Positions 37,506 to 48,023 of a stretch of DNA of 64,000 nt are shown here, one piece after another. The notes under the pieces were generated by a model that was not told where the DNA came from, did no database searches, and saw only the letters and a program-made list of their open reading frames with translations. Position 1 is the stretch's first letter; each line of letters starts with the position of its first letter. The translations under genes were made by a program, and so were the position numbers. This DNA is from Sweltsa coloradensis (taxonomy: Eukaryota > Arthropoda > Insecta > Plecoptera > Chloroperlidae), in NCBI GenBank assembly GCA_024449915.1, contig JAMZAV010000161.1, forward strand, positions 682,001-746,000, written 5' to 3'.

Positions 37506-38200
37506 TTTTGTAGTAGTAAAATTGCACGTTGATCTTCTGAAAGTTTCACAATCGAATTACTTGGAAATGGTGTCTGAAAAAGTATCTGCTGCTGTTTGCC
37601 TTTAGATTTAATGTGTTACCTCATATGAGGAAGCCTATACGATTGTGTGCTCTTGAACAATTATCACATTGAGAAATATACGATTTATCACTTAAGATCC
37701 AATAAATTAAATAAACACAACTATTTTTATTTGGAGTCTAAAAGCCGCATTTTTGCAGTACTTACAAGAATTTTTCTGTTCCATAAAGGTCGATATTATC
37801 ATTCAACATGTTTTTGTAGTTTTTTCGTATGTTACTAAAATAAATAATTTGTCTAAAAATTGTGTACACAATCTTTAGCCTAAGGTACTGACGCACAAGA
37901 AGAATTTGATGTGACCTTTCCTTGTCTTTGACTTTCACATGTTATTTGAACGTTGATGAGACTGCACACGTTCCTGTGTAATGAATGCAGTTTGTTCTTT
38001 ATGGAGATAAACAACATGGGTTTCCAGATTTGTGTACAGCAGCCCTTACTTCATATGGGATTATTAAAAAATATTTGTCTACCTTAAACATGCATGCATA
38101 AACAACATAATTTATGATAAGTCAATAGTTTAATGTTTATTCTGAAATTACCAAGACCAACTACTTATTATTTTTATTATTTTTAGAAATGTATTCTTAA

Positions 38201-38833
38201 GTGGGTCTATTTATCCGCTAAACTAAAAAAATATATTTCATTCAGGTTAACTAGTTATGAATTTAGAAATTAACAGAAAGATTATTAGGTCCGCCATGAC
38301 CGGAAAAAATTTCAAACTTGCTATTTTTTTTAGCTAGGTCCCCCCCATCGGCAAAAATCTCCCATAAGAAATAACATGGGGACGATCTTTAAGCTCCGTG
38401 ACCTTGGAGGATTTTGATCCAAAAAGATATTTGGCATTATTGACGTACTCGGTCTTTTCTGTAAATCCTCTATATTTTTGTTTGGTAATTTAGGTTCGGT
38501 CAAAATATGCTGATTACCAAGAAGGGGTGTGATTTTGGAATGCATATTCGTAAGTGTTTCAGCGTATATATTTGTGCACAGTTTCAAGACACGGTGTTAT
38601 AAAGGGCCATTTTAGATTGGTATAATGCTCTAATATCTATGTGGATCAAAAAGCAGGCTAAAGCCGATTTAAGAAATTTCTCACAACGCCAATTTCCTCA
38701 AATTTATGGATAAAAAAATTGCAAAATTCGTATAAAGTCACAGTTACAAGATCTAATTTTTAAACGGTCATTTTAATGTAGTATTATGCTATAGATTATG
38801 TGGTAAAAAATACTTTTTTTGTGTAATAGCCCC
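38201..38833. mobile_element. TTAA-flanked MITE, unit B
   Basis: Twin of 24388-25019, flanked by TTAA at 38197-38200 and 38834-38837. Confidence 0.75.
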
Positions 38834-38837
38834 TTAA

Positions 38838-40104
38838 AGAAAATTTAATGAATCAACAACATTTATGATTAGCAAATAATATGACGTTTACGATGCCATT
38901 CTATATTAGAACTTGTTTGTTTTATTTTATAAATATCATGCATAAAGAATCTTATTTATGATTAGTAAATAGTATGATAATTATGAATCCACAATGAAGA
39001 CCTACTTCTTTGAAACATATTTGACAATTGTTACTGTTTAGAACAAGCACGTACATAAAATATTTGTTAGTTTGTTTTCACATTAGAGACAGATAGTTGG
39101 TTTATTTAAAAAATACATCAATGTTTCTGGACTAAATAGCATTAAAATTTGACCTCATAAAACCCTCAATCGAATAAAAATGTTGCTAAATTAATCGCGC
39201 CCTACAGTAAACGGCAGATGGTCATTTACAGAGATAAATATTAACCCATAATGTTTTAATCGTGTTATGAGTCTATGTACTAATATTTTAATTTGGTAGT
39301 CGTATCAGCTAGCATCATATTTTTGTTTTCGTAAAGTATCCCTTCAAAAGTTGTAATATTTTATCCCTCTGTTATCATGAGGGGCTATTTTGGTTTTGTT
39401 TTTCAAATTGATTTAAGAATAATTAATACAACAAGCGATAAGAACATGCGTTGAAACGGACTGGCGCTCAAAGTGCGAGCATTTTACACATACGATGCTG
39501 CGACAGTTACCTAGTGTAAGCTTAACTCGAAATGCCATTGTTTCTATGTATTACATTAAATACTTCATTTTATGTATGTATGTATTCCACATTAATTAAT
39601 TTAAGTTTGTCATCACCTATATTTCTACAATGTACTTATATCAAAAGGTATAAATAAAATAACTAAATAGTATCAATGTGCAACCTCGTCGAATGGCTGT
39701 GTATTCCCTGTTTGTTTCTACGGCTTGGTTGTAAGGCCCCTAAGCTTCTTACGTTCTCTCCTATCTCCGCGATGCTCGCACCACGCCTCACGGCTTATTG
39801 TCAGTGTTGATTAGTAATTTACTGTGTATACATGCACCTGAGCGGGTCTTTCACCGAGCCAAACTACATTTACTTGTGGGATTGATTCGCGTCCTGTTGG
39901 CTGCAACGCTCGCCGTACAAAGGAGGCTTGTGGGGTTGGACTTGGAGGTTTTACTGAGGAATTGAATCAGGTGCAGTGAAAGAGCGGTTGTGTCGGGGAA
40001 TTAACGTTGCATACAAACTTGGGGAAAGGTGTTGACAAAATCTATTTAGAAGGGTGGAAGTTTACATATTACTGGACGGACCGATGATGGTATGTTGCAC
40101 ACAC
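38838..40104. other. Upstream flank of astacin B, non-coding
   Basis: Collinear with 25024-26384, with small indels including a roughly 80-bp gap near 38960. No gene seen. Confidence 0.4.
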
Positions 40105-40116
40105 TAGTATTAGTGT

Positions 40117-40548
40117 GCGCGTAAATAAATAAATAAATAAATAAATAAATTCATATTTAGAGTCGACCCACTTAAGCCATGTAACTGATTTTAATTGGGG
40201 ACAGTAAACCAAAGCGACCAAGCCAACCCTGCAGACCCCGACGCAATGTGAGCGATAACCAACCAAAGATCAAAATTTTTAATAGGAAATATAGTAATCG
40301 GTGGTATGGACATATTGAACACCCGCGGATCAACTCCAGAATCAACAAGTCCGATTCAGAACAACTTTGAATTTATTATGTGCCTCGTTGTTCGGACGGC
40401 TCCAACGTCACCGTTTACGAATTCTTTAGACAAGAACTGATTGACTTATATCAAAATCATTAGTTAAAAAACTTCTTACTTTAGCGGGAATCGAACCCTA
40501 GACCTGCATTGGAAGCAGAGACGCTAATCACAAAACCAATAGAATAGA
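40117..40548 (-). mobile_element. SINE family 2, full length, at the edge of unit B
   Basis: On the minus strand it has a tRNA-like head (B box GGTTCGATTCCCGC), a body and a (TTTA)n tail, the last seen as AAATAAATAAAT at 40122-40150. It begins where the A/B homology ends. Confidence 0.8.
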
Positions 40549-41060
40549 AGTGCGAGAAACATCCAATTTTAAGGTTTTGGTGGGAAGGAAAAAATAGTCG
40601 CTATACACAATCAAAAATGTTTTAGAATTTTTTCTAGATAAAACCCTTTTTTATAAATATGCGAAATATTCGAAAAAATGCTATTGGCAAATTTTACGCC
40701 CGTCTACCCTAAATAAATAGCCAACAGTAATTTGTCAACATGATACAAACATCAACTCGAAACTCCACAACAGAAAATACATATATAAAGTAGTGAAATA
40801 ACTAAACCTATTTGTGGATTATACGTAGACTTAATAAAAAAGACCATACACGCTCATCCATCAACGTGCCTACAAATAGCGTCCCAGTATAATGTCATAG
40901 CACCGGTATTCACCATTATCCAATGTGATTGATAAATATATCAGAAAACATAACCTTCCTGTGAAGCTGCCTAAAAATGAATTCTGTCTGTATGTAGTGT
41001 CTGTGTGTCTACAAAGACTTGCCTTTCCCTTGTAAGATTCCTAACTCTTTCTTTCTGTTG
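40549..41060. other. Non-coding stretch
   Basis: Nothing certain. ACACGCTCATCCATCAACG at 40850 resembles the sub-terminal box of the helentron-like family. Confidence 0.35.
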
Positions 41061-41103
41061 CAGGTACGTAAGAGATAACGTGGTAGGCAGGAGAGTTGGA
41101 TGA
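41061..41103 (+). promoter_or_regulatory. Splice acceptor with adjacent donor-like sequence
   Basis: TTCCTAACTCTTTCTTTCTG is followed by TTGCAG|GTACGTAAG: a branch-like CTAAC, a pyrimidine tract, an AG and immediately a donor-like GT. It may be a recursive (zero-length exon) splice point. It may instead be the start of a short terminal exon reading YVRDNVVGRRVG then TGA at 41101-41103. The sequence alone does not decide. Confidence 0.35.
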
Positions 41104-41435
41104 AAGCTTTTCTTGACACACAAGATGACGCGCCAGTGAAACTTCAGGTCATCTTAGCGTCTGGTGAGCTTTATCATCTTGTATTAGAGAGTGAAAGCTT
41201 TCGACAAGGGGTGAACAAAACCGGGAATCATTCGATGAATCGATTTTACTACGTAACGAAATATATAATTGCTTTATTATCTTCGTAAAGCGCAAGTGAA
41301 ATCATAAATTTAGTATATATTACTTTATACATTATAAGTGGAATATTTTTAAACATTTTAAAATTATTTAGGTCAACATAGGCCTATGTCCTAAAAGGTT
41401 AAAATTTATATACTCACTATTACCATAAATAAATA

Positions 41436-41626
41436 AAAAAATGAAATTTTATTTAGAGTCTATCCACTCAGTTATATAACTGATTTTCAGTGGAGGACTT
41501 TAAATCAAAGCGACCAAGCCAACCCTGTAGGCCCCGACGCAATCGACGAGTGATCGATAACCAACCAAAGATCGATATTTTTAATAGGAAATATAGCAAT
41601 CAGTGGTATGGACAGTGCGAACACCC
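41436..41626 (-). mobile_element. SINE family 2, head-less copy
   Basis: Tail and 3' body only; it ends at GACAGTGCGAACACCC before reaching the tRNA part. This is typical 5' truncation. It contains the palindrome CAGTTATATAACTG. Confidence 0.75.
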
Positions 41627-41875
41627 ATATCATCATGTCTGTATTGGTTATCACTTACATAATTAATTGCATGGCAGAATACCTTCTTGACAACTAAATC
41701 TGTAACTTCTGTTTAATTTGTATTTCAAAAAGGTAGTTATGGCAATAAATTCACCTGAAGTTTCAATATTATTCAGTTACGTAATTAATAACAATCTTTA
41801 ACTCATTACCAACTATAGCTAGTTAAGTGGTATTTTTTTACTCCGGTATCTAGGTCACGAAACGGAATTAAATCT

Positions 41876-41985
41876 TCATTAGAGTCTATCCTACCGTCAC
41901 ATAACGGATTTTTAGTAGGAAACTTTAATTTAATGTATACCGAGTCAACCCTGTCGTCGCGCAAATAATGTTCAATCATTGATAA
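41876..41985 (-). mobile_element. SINE family 2 relic
   Basis: TAGAGTCTATCC, CACATAACGGATTTTTAGT and GAGTCAACCCTGTCGTCGC follow the order of the SINE 3' body but are strongly diverged. Confidence 0.5.
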
Positions 41986-42041
41986 AGGTATAAACATTTT
42001 TTTTAGAGAACTAGTCAAAGAAGCAAAAATACATGACAAGC

Positions 42042-42195
42042 TGGACATCCCTTGATAAACGAAGGCCTATACATAAGAAAGTGTCTCTGTTATTTTAAAA
42101 CTTGAAAATATCACATTTCTCTAGTGTAAAGCGGGCTTGGCCATCCCTTGATAAACGGATTACATGAGAATGTCGGAACTGTTATTTTCAATATC
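42042..42195. repeat. Local direct duplication before the small membrane ORF
   Basis: CATCCCTTGATAAACG at about 42048 recurs at about 42142. The following 35 or so bases are also similar (ATA-GAAAGTGTC...CTGTTATTTT against ATGAGAATGTCGGAACTGTT). Confidence 0.6.
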
Positions 42196-42391
42196 GCGCG
42201 TTGATGGATATTGGATCTGGTATTGGACTACTTTAGTAGGCAGCTTATTTGTGTTCGCTTTCGTAGCTCTCAGGCTCTGCAGCAAGCAGCAGACTCACCG
42301 CTCAAAAGCAAGATTCAACCTTTTCGAACGTGAATCTCCCCAGCAGCAACATCACATTCAAAACGGTAGAGTCGCATTCAAGAGTGAATGA
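42164..42391 (+). CDS. Small single-pass membrane protein, unidentified
   Basis: 75 residues from an ATG preceded in frame by TGA and TAA, so the start is internally consistent; a second ATG follows two codons later. Residues about 16-40 form one membrane span (WIWYWTTLVGSLFVFAFVAL), followed by Cys and a basic stretch (KQQTHRSKAR). A Gln/His-rich polar tail follows, ending VAFKSE. Composition is less AT-rich than the flanks and codon use looks protein-like. The basic side after the span suggests a cytosolic C-terminus. An AATAAA lies at about 42664. I recognise no family. It could be a complete small protein, a last exon, or chance; the start lies in a locally duplicated segment, which weakens it. 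Confidence 0.4.
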   Translation: MRMSELLFSISRVDGYWIWYWTTLVGSLFVFAFVALRLCSKQQTHRSKARFNLFERESPQQQHHIQNGRVAFKSE

Positions 42392-43013
42392 ATCCACCCA
42401 GCCACGTGGGATAAAGCTCTCTTTTTGAAAAGTGGTGGAAATATATAATATAAAGTGTAAAAGTAAGTAGAAGACTTGACACTATAACTTATACACAGGA
42501 AGCAGGGGGAAAACTTTGCGTGCTGTCTATGTAAATGGCTGTGCTTAGTTTTGGGAACGTTTTCCCATCAAAAATACAATTCTGCTATCTGTTAGGAAAA
42601 ACTTTGAACTAGATTATGTCGAAAAAGTGTGTTGTAGTTTATAGTTTACGTAAAGTTTGCGTAAATAAATAGCAAAAACTGCCCTAATTTTTCGTTGGCA
42701 TTTCTCTTCAACAATGGCAGAATAATGATCATGATTTGTAGGAATGTACACTACTCAATCAAAATAAAAACAGTGATTGCAATATTTCCTTGGTTAATTA
42801 ACCATCTTCATCAGGTTTAGTGATTTAATGGTTTGATAAAATGACAGAATGTTTTCCTGAACCTGCTGGTCAGGGCGGTACTATAGTACCATCCGCAGAT
42901 GTGAGTGTATGAATCCGGCACCTCCACCACGTACAGATAAAATAATAATTGGTTTCGCTCCCTGTTTTGAGGTAATAAAGCCCATTAAAACACTGGGAAT
43001 TAAAAAATATATA
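42392..43013. other. Non-coding stretch with one GGTGGAGGTGCCGG core
   Basis: CCGGCACCTCCACC at 42915-42928 (minus orientation of the recurring core) and a GCGGTACTATAGTACC palindromic patch at about 42875. Nothing else seen. Confidence 0.45.
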
Positions 43014-43629
43014 CTAGGAAATCGCTTAAGTCCCGCCGCGTTGTTGGATGAGCGTAATTGGTGCATTGAGCTGCCATGTGTTATGCGGATTTTCTGTTGT
43101 TCTGAGGAAAAATCATTACTGAGTTGAATTTTTTTTTAAATTAAATTAAATTTTAAAAAAAAATTAACTTTAATTTTTTAATTTTTTAAAATTAATTGTA
43201 ATTGTTAAAAAAGAAAAAAATCGTAAAATTGCGATTTTTATAAGAAATAATTTCTCGATTGCGCTCAAATTTAACACTTATCTATTAATTCATAAAATAA
43301 GGGTTCTGTGAAAAAATCATTACAATCGGATAAAGCATGTAGGTGTTATAAGTCGAAGAAATTTTAAAAAAATCGAAAAAAATCGTAAAATTGCGATTTT
43401 CATGAGAAATATTTTTCCGATTGCGCTCAAAAACGTGGCAGTTCTAAGTTCAGAGATTTCGAAGGCCTCCAGAAAATTTCATCTCAATTGGAGTATCAGT
43501 TTAGCCGGAATCGTGTGGACCAACAGACAAAAATACAAAAGAAAAAAGAAAAAAAAAACATTCCGGATTTTTTCTCCAGTGTAGTGAAATGGAAATGGAA
43601 TCTTCGCTTCACTCGCTACGCTCATCCAA
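43014..43629 (-). mobile_element. Helentron-like non-autonomous element
   Basis: Same ends as 6129-6901: TTGGATGAGCGTAGCGAGTG start and CTAG end on minus, flanked by A and T. It includes an AAATTAAATT microsatellite. 616 bp. Confidence 0.75.
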
Positions 43630-45069
43630 TCAATGCAATAAAACGATTCAATAACTCCTGCCTGTCAATGTGTAACAATAATCTTAGTTACCATATTACC
43701 CTTTCAGACCCAAGTTATTGGTCTTAATTAAGTCATTTTAGGCAATGAATTCAAATCTCACTTTTTTTTAAAGAATTTTAGTGTTTTCCAAACTTTTTTA
43801 ATCGTGTTTTTTCATGAATTTTGAGAAATTTTTGCATTTGAATTAAAGCTTAATTTTAAGCCCAAATTCAAATTTGAAACACATTCCTAAAACTTTTTTA
43901 AAAGTTTTGCACATTTTATATTTTTTATCTCAAATAATAGTAAAAATACAGATTTATAAATTTCCGGGACAAACAAAATACTTCCCATTTTTAGCCTTTT
44001 TGCAGATGTGTTCAGATTTGTGTGTGTTTTTCAAACGTGTCACGAGGATAGCAGACAAAAGCAGAGCTCCAATCACACTTGGTGACTGACAACCTTATAA
44101 CAATAAATATATTTTAAAAAGAACAACATTATAACAATCATTCTCCTTAAGATAAACGTGTCATATTAAATGATGATTACAACTGTGCAATACCCCGGTT
44201 CAGAATGAGTTTAACTGGGCTATTTGGTTAGTGATTGCACATACTATAAGGTTCACTTGAGGGTGCTTTCGTTATTTCCCCGCCATCCTAATAAACCATT
44301 AATTAGTAAATTCCTCCCTCTTACACCGGACAACAAATCTCCTAAAATAGCGTTCTCTATTACAAACACGAATTCGTTTTATTTATTCTAATTATTTTCC
44401 TTAAACCAACCTTCTCATACAGGCTTAAGTTTCTAACGCGCCCCATCCTCCTTCACACAACAATTAACTCTACGGAAAGCCTAGACAACCCGAATCGTGC
44501 CGAGATCAAGATAAGAGATTGTTTATGCAGCTTAAGCTTTGCAATGAGGCGCTCGGGAATGAGGGAATGAAGCCAGGGAACATCATTAAATTATTCAAAA
44601 CAAACATAATGAAGTTTCAAAAGTGACTGTAATGTTTAGCGTTTCGAATCTTCCTGAGAAATTCTTCCGTACGCCTTCAAATGGGATTAAACTAACGTCA
44701 AAACTTTAACTTGGAAGATTTTGTTCCTAGTTATTATTACATCAACCAAAATTAAGCTTCATAATCGTGCTTTAAAAATTAACATCTCGTTTTTAGCACA
44801 TTATGATGATCGAATTAAATTTGTTTAAGATTTCATTTAATTAATTTTTTGTTTTTTTGCTCTTGGTGACAAAACAATGTCACATTTCGCCAATAATATG
44901 GAAAATGGAAAGTGCTTCAAATAAAATGAGAAGTACTCTAGAGAAAAAACAAAAGCCAAATCGTACCGAAGAATGGAACCAGGTCTACCGCTTGCGCTAA
45001 ACTACCGGGCCCAGAAAATTAAAACCTTTTGGTTTTGACGTATTTTATACTACGAACAATTCAAACATA
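43630..45069. other. Non-coding stretch
   Basis: No supported gene. The 44200-44600 part is less AT-rich than average and has no coding frame. A degraded tRNA-like string at about 44960-45010 is too weak to call. Confidence 0.4.
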
Positions 45070-45532
45070 CTAGGCCGCTTCGCTAACGCTTTTTACAGTT
45101 GCGTTGATGGATGAGCTTTTATGGTTGATTACCGGCCCAAATATTACTAAAATATCGTATTAAAAATCGGGGGGGGGGGGGGAGGAACATGAGAAATATT
45201 TTTTCAAATGTTTCTGAAATCATTACATATGATTTCAGTGATTTTAAACGTTCCCATAAAGTTTCATCAATATCGGAGTAGCCGTTTGCCCAGTCGCGGG
45301 CCAAATACGTATCACGAAAATATCTCATTGAAAATCGAAAAATCGTGCATCGCGTTGCTGTCCGTCCGTTCGGCTGTCTGTGCGTGTGTCACGTCTCACG
45401 ATTAAAAGAACATGACCTACGATCGACATGCATTGTTTTTTTGACATTGCACCTCAACAAGGATTATTATAAAGTTAATTTTTTACGACTCTGGCTCAAA
45501 AGAGAAAAAATCTGAACCCGGCACCTCCACCA
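45070..45532 (-). mobile_element. Helentron-like element of a divergent subfamily
   Basis: On minus it ends TCATCCATCAACGC, an 11-nt loop, GCGTTAGCG...GGCCTAG before T, so the hairpin and CTAG end are conserved. On the other side the most likely boundary is the GGTGGAGGTGCCGGGT core (45516-45532). It includes a run of G (45171-45182) and a CTGTCCGTCCGTTCGGCTGT block shared with 58860-59078. Confidence 0.5.
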
Positions 45533-46446
45533 AAAGAGTTCAAAACTCAGTCTGAAGTTTTTTTTTCTACGATAGTCTGTTTATAACGTAGCATCTCTCC
45601 CTGTTTTCGGTACTCCCATACCCATGCTTGTGTGCAGATACTTCTTGTAACCTGCTGGCTGTGTGTGTATAGTATGTAAACGTGTAACGCGTAAGGTAGA
45701 AAGTGTTTTAAATCCTTCAGGGACTGTGTGAGCTCTGCATGCGGCGAGTGCGGGGGGGGGTCTGCCTGGCCGTGACCAGTGGTCTGTAGTGATGGATGGA
45801 TTCGCAATGAAGTCATTGCGATCAGTCTGGCTTTGCTAACTCAGCGCATACCTGCCACCTCCCACACATTTATCATTTCACCCACGCCCAAAAATCTCTA
45901 TTTTTTGCGAAAAGAATTTTGTATGAGGAAAAATATTCATCCGAAAATATCTGGGAAAATTATGCGAGCTGTAATTGTGTTTGTCATTTGATAATATTTC
46001 GTTAATACGCCTTTTTACATTTCTGCAATCCTAGCCATGTTGTTTGCCTTTTAAGTTGTGAAATCGCATTCTCACATAGTGTGTTAAGTGATAATAGGAC
46101 ACATTTGACAGTTGGCAAAGAGCTATTCGCTGGCCGGTAAGAATCTGACGTATCTGAAACTTTTACATAGTTGTCAAAAAAGCATACGTGGAATGCCCTA
46201 CAGTCGTAGATTATCAATATTTTATGTTAATCACCCTGGATCAATCCACGAATATGGTCAATTTTATACATTTTAAGAAAATCCAAAATCGAAAAAAATC
46301 ATTTTTTAAATTTATTATTTAAAAGCAAATTTTGTGAAAAGTGTAAGCTCTAAAGCCTATTGGTTTGTTTGAAGCTTTCTCGGTTATACACATTCATGAC
46401 TACTTTTTCGGATAGACCGAGTAAATGAAAGCAAATTATTACTAAA
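45533..46446. other. Non-coding stretch
   Basis: Open frames on both strands here (for example 45547-45816 minus) have no recognisable content. A poly-G run interrupts the region at about 45750. Confidence 0.4.
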
Positions 46447-47231
46447 CTAGGAAAACGCTTAAGTCCCGCCGCGTTGTTGGATGAGCGTAATTGGTGCATT
46501 GAGCTGCCATGTGTTATGCGAATTTTCTGTTGTTCTGTGGAAAAATCATTACTAAGTTGATTTTTTTTAAATTTAATTAAATTAAATTAAATTAAATTAA
46601 AAATTAACTTTAATTTTTTAATTTATTAATCGTAATTGTTAAAAAAAATCGTAAAATTGCGATTTTTATAAGAAATAATTTCTCGATTGCGCTCAAATTT
46701 AACACTAATATATAAATTCATAAAATTAAGGTTCTGCGAAAAAATCATTACAATCGGATAAAGCATGTAGGTGTTATAAGTCAAAGAATTGTTTAAAAAA
46801 AGAAAAAAACCGTAAAATTTCGATTTTTATGATAATATTTTTTCAATTGCGCTCAAATTTCACAAGAATATCTAAATTCATAAAATAAAGTTCTGTGAAA
46901 AAATCATTAAAATCGGATAAAGCATGTAGGTGTTATAAGTCAAAGAATTTTTTAAAAATCGAAAAAAATCGTAAAATTGCGATTTTCATGAGAAATAATT
47001 TTCCGATTGCGCTCAAAAACGTGGCAGTTCTAAGTTCAGAGATTTCGAACGCCTCCATAAAATTTCATCTCAATCGGAGTATCGGTTCAGCCGGAATCGT
47101 GCGGACAAACAGACAAAAATACAAAAAAAAAAAAGAAAGAAAGAAAAAAAAAAAAACATTCCGGATTTTTTTCTCCAGTGTAGTAGAATGGAATCTTCGC
47201 TGCGCTCGCTACGCTCGCTACGCTCATCCAA
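46447..47231 (-). mobile_element. Helentron-like non-autonomous element
   Basis: Full-length copy of 785 bp with a clear AATTA microsatellite (about 46568-46600) and an internal duplication of a roughly 170-bp segment (CAATCGGATAAAGCATGTAG repeated). Ends are as in the 6129 copy. The 141-codon open frame over it is translated repeat. Confidence 0.75.
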
Positions 47232-47406
47232 TTACCTTGAAACACCAACGTGTCGTGGCCGCTGTGGACCACATTGTCAAGGTGATATGTTCACGGCCGG
47301 GACAACTACCCAAATTGTAAATATCTGTGGGGTCAGTCGGCCGAGAGAACAGGACTTTGCTTAAAACACACATGTTCTACATCCTCTTAAAGTGTCCTGT
47401 GTATCA

Positions 47407-48023
47407 CTAGGAAAACGCTTAAGTCCCGCCGCGTTGTTGGATGAGCGTAATTGGTGCATTGAGCTACCATGTGTTATATGGATTTTCTGTTGTTCTGTGA
47501 AAAAATCATTACTAAGTTGAAGATTTTTTTAAAATTTATTTAAATTTAATGAAAAATAAACTTTAATCTTTAATTTTTTTAATTAATCGTAATTTTAAAA
47601 AAGAAAAAAATCGTAAATTTTCGATTTTCATAAGAAATAGTTATTCGATTGTGCTCAAATTTCACAAGAATATATTAATTCATAAAATTAAGGTTCTGTG
47701 AAAAAATCATCAAAATCGGATAAAGCATGTAGGTGTTATAAGTCGAATTTTTTTTTTAAAAATCGAAAAAAAATCGTAAAATTGCGATTTTGATGAGAAA
47801 TAATTTTCCGATTGTGCTCAAAAACGTGGCAGTTCTAAGTTCAGAGATTTCGAAGACCTCCATAAAATTTCATCGCAATCGGATTATCGGTTTAGCCGGA
47901 ATCGTGTTAACAAACAGACAAAAATACAGAAAAAAAAAAAAAAAAAAACATTCCGGATTTTTTTCTCCAGTGTAGTGAAATGGAATCTTCGCTCCGCTCG
48001 CTACGCTCGCTACGCTCATCCAA
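47407..48023 (-). mobile_element. Helentron-like non-autonomous element
   Basis: A 617-bp copy in the same orientation as, and only 175 bp from, the previous one. It has the same hairpin, CTAG end and A/T flanks. Confidence 0.75.

Larger units (their letters stand above)
26564..40116. repeat. Segmental duplication unit B
   Basis: Head-to-tail copy of unit A, 13.55 kb. It is longer chiefly because of the 4,074-bp insertion at 30813-34886. It lacks the 466-bp SINE of unit A and abuts a family 2 SINE at its right edge. Confidence 0.92.

Noticed and set aside
44960..45010. tRNA-like string on the minus strand
   Set aside because: B box match is poor and no cloverleaf can be drawn with confidence.
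46895..47320. A 141-codon Lys-rich open frame
   Set aside because: It lies over a helentron-like repeat. The same sequence is open to different extents in the other copies and is not a conserved protein.
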